Below, piece after piece: positions 34,060 through 43,540 of a stretch of 64,000 nucleotides of DNA (the first letter of the stretch is position 1; each line of letters opens with the position of its first letter). Source of the stretch: Streptomyces cupreus (GTDB lineage Bacteria; Actinomycetota; Actinomycetes; Streptomycetales; Streptomycetaceae); NCBI RefSeq assembly GCF_014257025.1, contig NZ_JACMSF010000007.1, positions 124,001 to 188,000 on the forward strand. Direction: 5' to 3'. The position numbers were made by a program, and so were the translations under genes. Under the pieces are notes generated by a model. That model made no database searches. It saw nothing but the letters and a program-made list of their open reading frames with translations, and was not told the DNA's origin.

Positions 34060-34847
34060 GTCGTCCCGAGATCCACGTCAAGGACCTGTACAAGTCCTTC
34101 GGCGACAACGAGGTCCTCAAGGGCATCGACCTGGAGATCCAGCAGGGCGAGGTCGTCTGTGTCATCGGCCCCTCCGGCTCTGGCAAGTCGACGCTGCTGC
34201 GCTGCGTGAACCTGCTGGAAGAGCCGACCAAGGGCCAGGTCTTCGTCGGCGGCACCGAGCTCACCGACCCGGACGTCGACATCGACGCCGTACGCCGTCG
34301 TATCGGCATGGTCTTCCAGCAGTTCAACCTCTTCCCGCATCTGACCGTGACCGAGAACCTCACGCTGCCGCAGCGCCGGGTGCTCAGGCGCGGCAAGGCC
34401 CAGGCCGCCAAGGTCGCCGCCGAGAACCTGGAGCGGGTGGGCCTCGCGGAGAAGGCGGACGCCTACCCGTCCTCCCTCTCCGGCGGTCAGCAGCAGCGGG
34501 TGGCCATCGCCCGTTCGCTGGCCATGGGCCCCGAGGTGATGCTCTTCGACGAGCCGACCTCGGCGCTCGACCCCGAGCTGGTCGGCGATGTCCTCGCGGT
34601 CATGCGCATGCTGGCGAACGAGGGCATGACGATGATGGTCGTCACCCACGAGATGACCTTCGCCCGCGAGGTCGCCGACCGGGTCGTCTTCATGGACGGC
34701 GGGGTGATCGTCGAGGACGGCGCCCCGGAGCAGGTCATCGGCAGCCCCCGCCACGAACGCACCCGCCACTTCCTCTCCCGCCTGCTGGACCCGGCGATGG
34801 CCGAGGTGGAGGAGGAGACCTCCGACCAGGTGGGGAAGTCCGAGTAG
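34056..34847 (+). CDS. Amino-acid ABC transporter ATPase
   Basis: 263 residues from GTG 34056. It has Walker [11 protein letters not shown]-loop [12 protein letters not shown], signature [15 protein letters not shown], Walker [13 protein letters not shown] and switch His in VVTHEM. It belongs to the GlnQ/HisP group. It is followed by a strong hairpin, so the operon is three genes long. Confidence 0.95.
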   Translation: MSRPEIHVKDLYKSFGDNEVLKGIDLEIQQGEVVCVIGPSGSGKSTLLRCVNLLEEPTKGQVFVGGTELTDPDVDIDAVRRRIGMVFQQFNLFPHLTVTENLTLPQRRVLRRGKAQAAKVAAENLERVGLAEKADAYPSSLSGGQQQRVAIARSLAMGPEVMLFDEPTSALDPELVGDVLAVMRMLANEGMTMMVVTHEMTFAREVADRVVFMDGGVIVEDGAPEQVIGSPRHERTRHFLSRLLDPAMAEVEEETSDQVGKSE

Positions 34848-34866
34848 CGGCTGACCAGTGCCCCAA

Positions 34867-34899
34867 CAGGCAACGTTCGCCCCGTGCGAACGTTGCCTG
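34867..34899. terminator. Perfect 14-bp hairpin after the ABC operon
   Basis: CAGGCAACGTTCGC at 34867-34880 pairs with GCGAACGTTGCCTG at 34886-34899 around a 5-nt loop, 20 bp after the ATPase stop. Confidence 0.85.
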
Positions 34900-34921
34900 C
34901 GAGGGCACTAGTGTGCGGTAC

Positions 34922-36013
34922 ATGAGCGATCACGCGGTGCTGCACGTGCGAGGCCGGGTCCTGGTCGGGCCCGACGACGTCCGGGACGAGCTGTGGGTCA
35001 TCGACGGCCGTATCTCCTACGACCGTCCCACGGCCGCCCAGGACATCCGTACCGTCGACGGCTGGGCCCTGCCCGGCCTCGTCGACGCGCACTGCCACGT
35101 CGGGCTCGGCGCACACGGCCCCGTGGACCAGGACATCGCGGAGAAGCAGGCGCTGACCGACCGCGAGGCCGGCGCCCTGCTGGTCCGCGACGCCGGATCC
35201 CCCTCCGACACCCGCTGGATCGACGACCGCGAGGACCTCCCGAAGATCATCCGGGCGGGTCGTCACATCGCCCGCACCCGCCGCTACATCCGCGGCTACG
35301 CCCATGAGATCGAGCCCGAGGACCTGGTCGCCTACGTCAACCAGGAGGCCCGCCGCGGCGACGGCTGGGTCAAGCTGGTCGGTGACTGGATCGACCGCGA
35401 CCTCGGCGACCTCGCCCCCAGCTGGCCGCGCGAGGCGGCCGAGGCGGGCATCGCCGAGGCCCACCGCCTCGGCGCCCGCGTCACCGCGCACTGCTTCGCC
35501 GAGAACTCCCTGAAGGACCTGGTCGAAGCGGGCATCGACTGCATCGAGCACGCCACGGGACTGACCGAGGACCTGATCCCGCTGTTCGCCGAGCGCGGCG
35601 TCGCCATCGTGCCGACCCTGGTCAACATCGCGACCTTCCCCAAGCTCGCCGAGGGCGGCGAGTCCAGGTTCCCCCGCTGGTCGGCCCATATGCGCCGGCT
35701 CCACGAGCGCCGCTACGACACCGTCCGGGGCGCCTACGACGCCGGTATCCCGGTCTTCGTCGGCACCGACGCCGGCGGCAGCCTGCCGCACGGCCTGGTC
35801 GCCGCCGAGGTCGAGGAACTGGTCACCGCCGGCATTCCGCCCACCCAGGCGCTCTCGGCGACGACTTGGGGCGCACGGCGCTGGCTCGGACGCCCCGGGT
35901 TGGATGAGGGCGCGCCGGCGGACCTGGTGGTGTACGAGACGGACCCGAGGGCCGATGTACGGGTGCTGGCAGTGCCGCGGCGGATCGTCCTGAACGGCCG
36001 CGTCGTGAGTTGA
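34922..36013 (+). CDS. Metal-dependent amidohydrolase
   Basis: 363 residues from ATG 34922. It shows the amidohydrolase metal sites in order: VDAHCHVGLGA (His-x-His), DGWVKLVGDW with a Lys suited to carbamylation, ARVTAHCFAENS (His), IDCIEHATG (His) and VFVGTDAGGSLPHG (Asp). The fold is that of the imidazolonepropionase/prolidase-like group, so hydrolysis of a cyclic amide or a dipeptide is likely. Substrate cannot be set. It stands alone between the ABC operon and the surface-protein gene. Confidence 0.85.
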   Translation: MSDHAVLHVRGRVLVGPDDVRDELWVIDGRISYDRPTAAQDIRTVDGWALPGLVDAHCHVGLGAHGPVDQDIAEKQALTDREAGALLVRDAGSPSDTRWIDDREDLPKIIRAGRHIARTRRYIRGYAHEIEPEDLVAYVNQEARRGDGWVKLVGDWIDRDLGDLAPSWPREAAEAGIAEAHRLGARVTAHCFAENSLKDLVEAGIDCIEHATGLTEDLIPLFAERGVAIVPTLVNIATFPKLAEGGESRFPRWSAHMRRLHERRYDTVRGAYDAGIPVFVGTDAGGSLPHGLVAAEVEELVTAGIPPTQALSATTWGARRWLGRPGLDEGAPADLVVYETDPRADVRVLAVPRRIVLNGRVVS

Positions 36014-36088
36014 CCGGGTGACTGTGGAGGATGTGCGTGCCCTGGGAATCGAAGACATGCACGGAATGGTCACGTAGGAGTGAACACT

Positions 36089-36104
36089 CGTCAGCTTGCT
36101 GACG
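36089..36104. promoter_or_regulatory. Inverted repeat upstream of the LAETG surface protein
   Basis: CGTCAGC, TT, GCTGACG is a perfect palindrome in the 154-bp gap before the surface-protein gene. It could be an operator or a short terminator for the amidohydrolase gene. Confidence 0.4.
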
Positions 36105-36167
36105 GCCACCTGTCCGCGCGTAATCCTTACGGGGTCCCAAGCACGTCTCTCTGGGGGTCCCACCACC

Positions 36168-37064
36168 TTGAACGGCAACAACTTCCGCCTGCCCGCACGC
36201 CGTTTCGCGACCGTCGCGGCGGCCACGGCCCTCGCCGCCGGACCCGTGGCGCTGGCCGGCGCGGGCTCCGCGCACGCGACCGACGACCAGGGCCGCGCGA
36301 GCGCCGTGGCCCTGCGCACCGGGCTCGACGTGTCCCTGCTCGACAAGAGCGCGAACGTCCCGCTCGCGGTCTCCCTCAACGAGGTCCAGGCACCGCAGAG
36401 CGCCGAGAAGACCGCGCTCACCGCCCAGTTGGACGGTGTGGACGGCGGACAGCCCTTCAACGTCCTGCGCGCCGACGTGGCCTCGGCGAAGGCGATGGTG
36501 ACCGACACCAAGTCCGAGGGCCGCACCAACCTCGCACACGCCCAGCTCCATGTCCCCGGGCTGCCCCTGCTGTCCCTGATCGAGCTGGAGGGCGTCACCT
36601 CCAAGGCGACCTGCGAGGCGGGGAAGACCCCGAGCGCGACCTCCAACCTGCACGGCGCGGTGACGGTCCTGGGCAAGAAGGTCACCGTGACGACCGGCGG
36701 CACGACCGACGTCCAGGTGCCCGGCGTGGGCGAGGTCCGCCTGGACCTGTCCAAGACGGAGACCACCTCTCGTACGGCGGCCGCCACCGCCCTCGAACTC
36801 ACGGTGTCCGTCAACCCGTTGAAGCTGAACGTGGCCGAGGTGACCGGCACCGTGACCCTGGCGAAGGCGACCTGTGAAGCACCGGCCGTCAAGACAGCCC
36901 CGAGCGAGGAACCCGCGGTCGAGCCGCAGGGCGGCCCGGTCGACGAGGAGGGCCTGGCCGAGACCGGCGGCAACTCGCTGACCCCGTATCTCGCGGGCGG
37001 CGCGGTCGTCCTGCTCGCCGCGGGCGGGGGAGCGGTGGCACTGGCCCGCCGGGGCAAGGGCTGA
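36168..37064 (+). CDS. SCO1860-family LAETG-anchored surface protein
   Basis: Exported protein attached to the wall by a class E sortase. Start taken as TTG 36168 (LNGNNFRLPARRFATVA), with a G-rich site about 12 nt upstream; no ATG or GTG fits better. The signal peptide ends near residue 37 (GSAHA). The body of about 215 residues is rich in Thr, Ser and Val with two spaced Cys (ATCEAG, ATCEAP). The C-terminus has LAETGG, a hydrophobic segment (YLAGGAVVLLAAGGGAVALA) and the basic tail RRGKG. Length about 298. The role at the surface is unknown. Confidence 0.85.
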   Translation: MNGNNFRLPARRFATVAAATALAAGPVALAGAGSAHATDDQGRASAVALRTGLDVSLLDKSANVPLAVSLNEVQAPQSAEKTALTAQLDGVDGGQPFNVLRADVASAKAMVTDTKSEGRTNLAHAQLHVPGLPLLSLIELEGVTSKATCEAGKTPSATSNLHGAVTVLGKKVTVTTGGTTDVQVPGVGEVRLDLSKTETTSRTAAATALELTVSVNPLKLNVAEVTGTVTLAKATCEAPAVKTAPSEEPAVEPQGGPVDEEGLAETGGNSLTPYLAGGAVVLLAAGGGAVALARRGKG

Positions 37065-37103
37065 GCGGATCCGGTCCTCCCCACGCGGTCGGCCGTAGGA
37101 CCT

Positions 37104-37131
37104 CGTCAATGCGCAGAAAGGCGCATTGACG
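37104..37131. terminator. Hairpin after the surface-protein gene
   Basis: CGTCAATGCGC at 37104-37114 pairs perfectly with GCGCATTGACG at 37121-37131 around AGAAAG. Confidence 0.85.
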
Positions 37132-37215
37132 GGGTTCCCGCGCGGCAGGACGGTGGGCCCCACCGGAACTCCGGGCCGGGCGCCCGGAGTCCGACAGTCT
37201 TCGGGGGAGGACCAC

Positions 37216-39309
37216 ATGAGCATCGACGACATCGAGAGCACCAGGGAGCCCACAGCGGACGACGCGACGGATCCGTCCGCGATCCCGATCCCGTTCCCGC
37301 GGCGCAGCGGCGTCTACGCCCTGGAGCTGCCCCGGCCCACCATCCCCACCGCGCGGCTCGTGCTGGAGGAACTCCGCGTCGACGTGGACGGCATGATGCC
37401 CACCATGACCGTCAGCGGCACCAGGACCCAGCTCTTCGGCGGCGGGGTGACCTGGATCGCGAGGGTGGCCTGGGACGACGTACAACGGGCGTACACGGGA
37501 ACGATCTTCTACCGCGACGGCAGGACGTCCCTCGTACCGCACACGGATGTGCTGGTGACGCTGTCCGGCGGCTTCCCGTTCGGCGGGCAGCGCAGGGCGC
37601 GGGTGACCTTCACCGGCGGCGGCCGCCCGGACGCGACCCGCACCTTCGTCTTCCGGCGGGCCGCCTTCCGCGAGCTGGGCATCGAGTACGACTGCGCGAG
37701 CGACGCCACCGCGGTCACCGACTACCACCTGCACGCGCACCCGAACCGGCCCGCAGACCTGCCGAACACCCACCTCACCATCGAGGGCGCCTTCACCCGC
37801 CTCGGCATCGCCGTCACCAAGACGGGCGGCGACGACGTGGTCCCGGTCATCAAGGCGGGCAGCGACGGTCTGTGGACCGACATCGAGATGCACGACGCCA
37901 TGCAGGTGCACTGGTCCAAGTGGGCCGACACACCCCAGTGGCAGGTGTGGACGCTCTTCGCCGGGCAGCACATCCGGGGCAGCGGGCTCGGCGGGATCAT
38001 GTTCGACGACATCGGCACCGCCCAGCGCCAGGGCTGCGCCGTCTTCAGCAACTCCTTCATCTCCGAACCGCGCCCGGGCGACCCGCACTCGGACCAGGCC
38101 GTGCAGCGACTGCGCTTCTGGACGGCCGTGCACGAGATCGGGCACACCTTCAACCTCGCCCACTCCTGGGACAAGGACGAGCTCACCCGGTGGATCCCGC
38201 TGGCGGACGAGCCCCTCGCCCTCAGCTACATGAACTATCCGTTCCGCTACCCCGGCGGCGAGAGCGCGTTCTTCGCCGACTTCCGGTACGGCTTCAGCGA
38301 GAACGAACTCCTCTTCCTGCGCCACGCCCCGGAACGGGTGGTCAAGCAGGGCGCCGCCCCCTGGTTCGAGGAGCACGCCTTCGAGCGGATCCGGCAGGCC
38401 GCGCCGAACGCCCTGGAGCTCACCGTACGGGTCAACAGGCCCGCCGCCCGCTTCGAGGCACTGGAGCCCGTGGTCGCCGAGGTGAAGCTGAAGAACACCT
38501 CCTTCGTGCCGGTCGTGGTGGACCGCAACTCCCTGCTCGGCGACCGCCTGACCGTGATCATCTCGGCCGACGGCCGCGAGCCCCGCCAGTGGGTGCCGTA
38601 CGCCCGCCACTGCTACCTGGACGACCCGTACGTCCTCAAGCCCGGCGAATCCCTCTACGCGCCGCTGTTCCTCAGCGCCGGACTCAACGGCTTCGACCTC
38701 GCCGAACCCGGGCACTACCGGATCCACGCGTTGCTGAAGAGCGAGGCCGGCGAGATCCTCTCCGCGCCGCTCGGCATCGACGTCCGGCCGCCCGCGAGCC
38801 GCGAGGAGGAACTGCTCGCCCCGGACGTGTACACCGACGAGGTCGGCCGGGTGCTCGCCTTCGGCGGCAGCCGCGGCCGGACACCGGCCCTCGACCACGC
38901 GGGCGACATCCTGCGCGAGGTCATGGAACGGCTCCCGGACAGCGCGCTGGCCGTCCACGCCGCCGCGGCCCTCAGCCGTACGGCGACCGTGCCGGGCCGC
39001 ATCCTCGTCGAGGACCCCGAGCAGCCCGGCAACCGCGAGTTCAGGGCCGTCGTACCCGATCCGGAGCGGGCCCTGCCGCTGATCGAGAAGGCGTACGGCA
39101 ACCTGGGCGCCGCGGCCGACACCCTCGGCCACATCGGTCTGACCCAGCAGGTCGAACAGGTGGCGGTCGCCCTGGCCGCGGGCGGCGAGGGCGTCACCCA
39201 GGAGGCGGTCCGGCTGACCACCGACCTGGCCGACACCCTCGACGCGCGCGACGTCCTGCCCGCCGTGGTGGAGTCGGTGCGCACCACCGCGGCGGAGCTG
39301 TCGGGCTGA
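37216..39309 (+). CDS. Putative metzincin-type zinc metalloprotease of unknown role
   Basis: 697 residues from ATG 37216 with GGGGGAGG a few bases upstream. The first 300 residues hold beta-rich segments with no known motif. Zinc-binding HEIGHTFNLAH lies at 306-316 (His306, Glu307, His310, His316), with a Met-turn-like SYMNYP at Met339. The third ligand is a His at the metzincin distance, although the usual Gly of HExxHxxGxxH is Asn here. The C-terminal 300 residues contain a beta-sandwich-like region (EPVVAEVKLKNTSFVPVVVD) and helical repeats. There is no signal peptide or membrane segment. I do not recognise the full-length family; protease activity is inferred from the motif. Confidence 0.7.
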   Translation: MSIDDIESTREPTADDATDPSAIPIPFPRRSGVYALELPRPTIPTARLVLEELRVDVDGMMPTMTVSGTRTQLFGGGVTWIARVAWDDVQRAYTGTIFYRDGRTSLVPHTDVLVTLSGGFPFGGQRRARVTFTGGGRPDATRTFVFRRAAFRELGIEYDCASDATAVTDYHLHAHPNRPADLPNTHLTIEGAFTRLGIAVTKTGGDDVVPVIKAGSDGLWTDIEMHDAMQVHWSKWADTPQWQVWTLFAGQHIRGSGLGGIMFDDIGTAQRQGCAVFSNSFISEPRPGDPHSDQAVQRLRFWTAVHEIGHTFNLAHSWDKDELTRWIPLADEPLALSYMNYPFRYPGGESAFFADFRYGFSENELLFLRHAPERVVKQGAAPWFEEHAFERIRQAAPNALELTVRVNRPAARFEALEPVVAEVKLKNTSFVPVVVDRNSLLGDRLTVIISADGREPRQWVPYARHCYLDDPYVLKPGESLYAPLFLSAGLNGFDLAEPGHYRIHALLKSEAGEILSAPLGIDVRPPASREEELLAPDVYTDEVGRVLAFGGSRGRTPALDHAGDILREVMERLPDSALAVHAAAALSRTATVPGRILVEDPEQPGNREFRAVVPDPERALPLIEKAYGNLGAAADTLGHIGLTQQVEQVAVALAAGGEGVTQEAVRLTTDLADTLDARDVLPAVVESVRTTAAELSG

Positions 39310-39317
39310 CGCTCAGA

Positions 39318-40379
39318 TCACCGGTGCGCCAGGGCCAGCGCCCGGTCCAGCGCCTGGAGGAAGGAGTTGACCGTCGCCCGGTCCCGCACCGCCAGACGCA
39401 GCCACTCCTCGTCCAGGCCGGGGAAGGTGTCCCCACGGCGCACCGCGAACCCCAGGTCCCGCAGATGCCCTCGTACGGCCGCCGCCCTCGGCAGCCGTAC
39501 GAGGACGAAGGGGCCCTCAGCCGGTTCCACCACCCGCAGGCCCTCCGGGGCGAACTCGCGGAGGCCCGCGACGAGATGGGCCCGGTCGGCGGCGATGCGA
39601 TGGGCCGCGTGCGCCGCCTCGGCCAGCGCCTGCGGCTCCACGCAGGCCCGGGCCGCGGTCAGCGCGGGAGTGGACACCGGCCACAACGGCTGCGCCCGCT
39701 CCAGTTCCGCGATGGTCTCCGGAGCGGCGAGGACATAGCCGATGCGCAGCCCGGCCAGGCCCCAGGTCTTGGTCAGGCTGCGCAGGACGACCAGACCGGG
39801 CACGTCCGTGCGTCCGGCGAGGGCCTCCCGCTCGCCCGGGACCGCGTCCATGAACGCCTCGTCCACCACCAACGTCCGCCCGGGGCGGGCCAGTTCGGCG
39901 AGGGAGGCGGCCGGGTGCAGGACCGAGGTCGGGTTCGTCGGGTTGCCGACGACGACCAGATCCGCGTCCTCGGGGACGGCCGCCGGGTCGAGCCGGAAGC
40001 CGTCCTCCTCGCGCAGCAGCACCCGGTCCACCGTGTGCCCCGCGTCCATCAGCGCGGCCTCCGGCTCGGTGAACTGCGGGTGCACGACCACGGGTTGACG
40101 GACCTTCAGGGCGCGTGCCAGCAGTACGAAGGCCTCGGCGGCGCCCGCCGTCAGCAGCACCCGCTCCACCGGGAGCCCGTGCCGTGCCGCCACCGCCGCC
40201 CGCGCGGCCCGCCCGTCCGGGTAGGCCGCGAGAGAGGCGAGCGAGTCGGCGATCCGCTCCCGCAGCCAGGCCGGCGGGGTGTCGGCGCGGACGTTCACCG
40301 CCAGGTCGACCAGCGCCGAGCCGTCGTCACGGACCTCGGCGTCCCCGTGGTGCCGAAGGTCGTGGCCCTCAGTGCGCAT
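39318..40379 (-). CDS. cobC: CobC/HisC-like PLP enzyme (threonine-phosphate decarboxylase of cobalamin synthesis)
   Basis: Probably supplies aminopropanol phosphate for the nucleotide loop, or acts as the CobC-like aminotransferase seen in actinobacterial cob clusters. 353 residues, fold type I: NPTNPTSVLHP, VVDEAFMDAVPGE (cofactor Asp) and SLTKTWGLAGLRIGYVLA (Schiff-base Lys). Its start overlaps the end of cbiX by 11 bp and it is the last gene of the cob operon. A plain histidinol-phosphate aminotransferase cannot be fully excluded by motifs, but the context argues for cobalamin. Confidence 0.82.
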   Translation of the reverse strand: MRTEGHDLRHHGDAEVRDDGSALVDLAVNVRADTPPAWLRERIADSLASLAAYPDGRAARAAVAARHGLPVERVLLTAGAAEAFVLLARALKVRQPVVVHPQFTEPEAALMDAGHTVDRVLLREEDGFRLDPAAVPEDADLVVVGNPTNPTSVLHPAASLAELARPGRTLVVDEAFMDAVPGEREALAGRTDVPGLVVLRSLTKTWGLAGLRIGYVLAAPETIAELERAQPLWPVSTPALTAARACVEPQALAEAAHAAHRIAADRAHLVAGLREFAPEGLRVVEPAEGPFVLVRLPRAAAVRGHLRDLGFAVRRGDTFPGLDEEWLRLAVRDRATVNSFLQALDRALALAHR

Positions 40380-41295
40380 GGGAGTGGGTCCCGTGGTGAT
40401 GACCGTGGTGGTGATGGTGGCCGTCGTCGTCCGGGTGGAAGTGCGGCTGCTGCGGCAGGCCCACCTTGTCCTCGAAGCCGGGCAGCGCGATCCGGTACAC
40501 GCAGGAGTCGCAGTTCATCCGCAGATCGCCCTTGACGGCCTCCTCGTACCGCTCCATGACCAGATCCAGCAGCTCCGGCTCCGGGCCGATCACCTCGGCG
40601 GAGCGCACCTCGACCTCCGGGTGCGCGGCCGCCCACCCCTCGGTCTGCTGCTGCACCCGGTCCGGCAGGATCCCGGTGAACAGGAAGTACGGCAGCACCA
40701 CGATCCGCTTCGCGCCCAGCTTCACGCACCGGTCGAGGCCGCTCGGCACGTCCGGCGCCGCCAGCGACACGAACGCCGTCTCCACGCCCGCGTACCCGCG
40801 CCCCTCCCACAGCAGCCGGGCCGCCTTGTGCACCTCGGCGTTGGCGTCCGGGTCCGTCGACCCGCGCCCCACCAGCAGCACCGTCACATCGGCCCGGTCC
40901 TCGGGGGTGCGTGCCGTGCCGCCGAACGCCTCGTCGAGCCGCCGCTCCAGCACGTTCAGCAGCGAGGGGTGCGGGCCCAGCGGGCGGCCGTAGGTGTACG
41001 TGATCCCGGGGTGCCGCTCCTTCTCGCGGGCCAGCGCCGCCGGGATGTCGCCCTTGGCATGCCCGGCGGACACCAGCATCAGCGGCACCGCGGCGAACCG
41101 GTGGACGCCCCGCTCCACCAGCTCGGTGACGGCGTCGCCCAGCGGCGGCGGGGACAGCTCGATGAAACCGCCCGCGACGGGCAGGTCGGGGTGGCGGCGG
41201 CCCAGCTCCCGTACGAAGTCGCGGAACGCCTCGGCTCCGGCATCGTCCCGGGTGCCATGGCCGGCGACGATCAGCGCGGGCGGGGGGGTGGTCAC
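40369..41295 (-). CDS. cbiX: Sirohydrochlorin chelatase, long CbiX type
   Basis: Inserts cobalt (or iron) into sirohydrochlorin. GTG 41295 overlaps the cobH stop in a GTGA. 308 residues: two ferrochelatase-like halves (ALIVAGHGTRDDAGAEAFRD and VTVLLVGRGSTDPDANAEVH, with catalytic His in AGHG and LVSAGHAKGD). A C-terminal M-N-C-D-S-C motif lies at 260-265 and the protein ends in a His-rich tail (HHHHHGHHHGTHSHAH). The MxCxxC motif and His-rich region are known from the long CbiX of Bacillus megaterium, which carries an Fe-S cluster. The tail may store or hand over cobalt. Confidence 0.9.
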   Translation of the reverse strand: MTTPPPALIVAGHGTRDDAGAEAFRDFVRELGRRHPDLPVAGGFIELSPPPLGDAVTELVERGVHRFAAVPLMLVSAGHAKGDIPAALAREKERHPGITYTYGRPLGPHPSLLNVLERRLDEAFGGTARTPEDRADVTVLLVGRGSTDPDANAEVHKAARLLWEGRGYAGVETAFVSLAAPDVPSGLDRCVKLGAKRIVVLPYFLFTGILPDRVQQQTEGWAAAHPEVEVRSAEVIGPEPELLDLVMERYEEAVKGDLRMNCDSCVYRIALPGFEDKVGLPQQPHFHPDDDGHHHHHGHHHGTHSHAH

Positions 41296-41879
41296 GGTTT
41301 CTCCTCGGGTGAAGTGGGGTGGTACAGCAGGGCGTTGAGCGCCGCGGAGGCGACCGCGGAACCGCCCTTCTCGGACACGTTGCTCACGGCGGGCAGCCCG
41401 CTCTCGCGCAACGCGGCCTTGGACTCGACCGCGCCGACGAAACCGACGGGCAGCCCGATGACGAGCGCGGGGGAGGCGTCCAGGGTCAGCAGCTCCTCCA
41501 GGGCGGTCGGCGCGTTGCCGATCACCCACAGGGCACCGGGGCCGACCTGCTCGTACGCGAGCCGGATGGCGTGCGCCGAACGCGTAAGACCGTCACCGGC
41601 CACGGCGTCCCTGAGCCGGCAGACGGTCTCCCGCCGGGTGATCCCGGCGGCCACCATCTCGACGTCCACCACGACGGGCGCCCCTGCGTGCAGCGCGGCG
41701 TGCGCCTTTTCGAGGCAGCTCTCGTCCATGACGAGATCCGTCGCGTAGTCGAGGTCGGCGGCGGAGTGGATGACCCGCTCCACGACCGCCCGGGTCAGCG
41801 GCGGGAAGTGCGAGGTGTCCAGCCGGGCGCGCAGCCGCCGGTAGGACTCCTCCTCGATCGGATGGACCACACGGTTCAC
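41292..41879 (-). CDS. cobH: Precorrin-8X methylmutase
   Basis: Moves a methyl group to give hydrogenobyrinate or cobyrinate. 195 residues from GTG 41879, which overlaps the cbiG/cobJ stop. CobH/CbiC hallmarks: HPIEEESYRRLRARLD near the start, FPPLTRAVVERVIHSAADLD with the catalytic His, and GLPVGFVGAVESKAAL near the end. Confidence 0.95.
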   Translation of the reverse strand: MNRVVHPIEEESYRRLRARLDTSHFPPLTRAVVERVIHSAADLDYATDLVMDESCLEKAHAALHAGAPVVVDVEMVAAGITRRETVCRLRDAVAGDGLTRSAHAIRLAYEQVGPGALWVIGNAPTALEELLTLDASPALVIGLPVGFVGAVESKAALRESGLPAVSNVSEKGGSAVASAALNALLYHPTSPEEKP

Positions 41880-43540
41880 TCGGAGCCCTCCTGCCAGCGG
41901 TAGCCGCGCGGCGTCACCATGCGCCCCGCGATGTTCCGGGTCGCCGTGTTGCCCACGGTCACGACCGTCATCATGTCGACCGTCGCCGGGTCCAGGGCGC
42001 CCAGCGTGGTCAGGCGGCTGGATTCGTCCGGTCGCGAGGCGTTGCGTACGACACCGACGGGCGTCGTCGGCTCCCGGTGCTCGGCGAGGATCGCCAGTGC
42101 CTTCGGGAGCTGCCAGTCGCGGCCCCGGGAGCGGGGGTTGTAGAAGGTGACCACGATGTCCGCCTCGGCCGCCGCCCGCACCCGCCGCTCGATGATCTCC
42201 CACGGGGTGTGCAGATCGGACAGGCTGATCGAGACATGGTCGTGGCCGAGCGGAGCGCCGAGGATCGCCCCGGCCGCCAGCGCGGCGGTGACTCCGGGCA
42301 CACCGACCACCTCGATGTCGTCGCTCGCCTCCGCCAGCGCGGGGGAGGCCATGGCGTACACCCCGGCGTCCCCGCTGCCGATCAGCGCGACGGCGTGCCC
42401 CTTCCGGGCCTGAGCCACGGCCGTCCGCGCCCGCTCCTCCTCGGCCCCGAGCCCGGACTCCAGCACCCGGGTGCCGGGACGGAGCAGATCGCGGATCTGG
42501 TCGACGTACTGGTCGAGCCCGACGAGCACGGAAGCGCGCCGCAGCTCGGCCTTCGCGCGCGGGGTGAGCAGATCCCGGGCGCCGGGCCCGAGCCCGACCA
42601 CCGCGAGCCGCCCGCGCGCGGGACGCCGTACGACCGCACAGGTCGCCATGGCCGACTTCCGCTTGGGGACGAGGAGTTCACCGCCCTCCGCGAGCGCGGA
42701 GGCCTCGGCGACGGAGGGGGTGCCCACGGCGGCGAGGGGCGCGTCGGAGGGGTTCGGCACCTCCACGCAGGCCAGTCGCTCGGCGGGGTACGTCACCAGC
42801 GGCACGCCGAGCCGCTCGGCCGCCTCGACGATGCCGGGCTCCTCGGACTTGGCGTCCACGGTGGTGAGTCGGGCGATCGAGCGGACCGAGAGACCTTCCA
42901 GCGAGCTGCTGATCAGCCCGAGGATCTCCTCGACCGGCGCCCCCTTCGAGGCGCCGACGCCCACGACGAGGGACGGCGGCCGCAGCACGACCTCCCGCTC
43001 GGCGGGTTCGACGGCACGGTCGGTCACACGGACCGTGTACGCACCCTCCTCGGACACCTTCAGCGCCGGCAGGGGCCACGCCAACTCGGCCTTCAGCGCG
43101 ACCGGTTCGCCGTCCAGCAGGGCCCGCGAGACGGCGGCCACATCACCCTCCACCGGGAAGCCGAGGGTGTCCAGACCCGGCAGCCCCACGGCATCGGTCG
43201 CCGTCGTCACCACCGGCCGCGCGCCCAGCAACTCGGCGACCTCGTCCGCGAGTTCATTGGCGCCGCCGCCGTGCCCGCCGACCAGCGACACGGCGAACCG
43301 CCCGCCCTCGTCGACGCAGACCACGCCCGGGTCGGTCCGCTTGTCATCGAGCAGCGGCGCGACCAGCCGCACCACCGCCCCCGTGGCCAGGAAACACACG
43401 AGCTGCTCGCACTCCGCGAACGCGGCCCGTACGGCGTCCGTCACGGGACCCTCGTACACACGCGTACGGTCCGGCCACGCCGCGGCCAGCCGGTCCCGCG
43501 CAGCCGCCCCCGCCGCGGTGGCGGAAATCAGGCCGATCAC
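41876..43540 (-). CDS. cobJ: CbiG - precorrin-3B C17-methyltransferase (CobJ/CbiH) fusion
   Basis: 554 residues from GTG 43540. The N-terminal part (about 1-310) is CbiG, which opens the lactone ring of cobalt-precorrin-5A in the anaerobic route: ECEQLVCFLATGAVVRLVAP, GGHGGGANELADEVAELLG and GIGASKG-like VVGVGASKGAPVEEILGLIS. The C-terminal part is the SAM-dependent methyltransferase: LAVVGLGPGARDLLTPRAKA, GSGDAGVYAMASP, YNPRSRGRDWQLPKAL and TVGNTATRNIAGRMVTPRGY. The fusion is known in actinobacteria. Flanked on both sides by GTGA overlaps, so it is translated as part of the operon. Confidence 0.93.
   Translation of the reverse strand: MIGLISATAAGAAARDRLAAAWPDRTRVYEGPVTDAVRAAFAECEQLVCFLATGAVVRLVAPLLDDKRTDPGVVCVDEGGRFAVSLVGGHGGGANELADEVAELLGARPVVTTATDAVGLPGLDTLGFPVEGDVAAVSRALLDGEPVALKAELAWPLPALKVSEEGAYTVRVTDRAVEPAEREVVLRPPSLVVGVGASKGAPVEEILGLISSSLEGLSVRSIARLTTVDAKSEEPGIVEAAERLGVPLVTYPAERLACVEVPNPSDAPLAAVGTPSVAEASALAEGGELLVPKRKSAMATCAVVRRPARGRLAVVGLGPGARDLLTPRAKAELRRASVLVGLDQYVDQIRDLLRPGTRVLESGLGAEEERARTAVAQARKGHAVALIGSGDAGVYAMASPALAEASDDIEVVGVPGVTAALAAGAILGAPLGHDHVSISLSDLHTPWEIIERRVRAAAEADIVVTFYNPRSRGRDWQLPKALAILAEHREPTTPVGVVRNASRPDESSRLTTLGALDPATVDMMTVVTVGNTATRNIAGRMVTPRGYRWQEGSE

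Noticed and set aside
36889..39132. Minus-strand open frame of about 750 codons opposite the metalloprotease gene
   Set aside because: The plus-strand gene has a ribosome site, zinc motif and normal codon bias; the minus frame has none.
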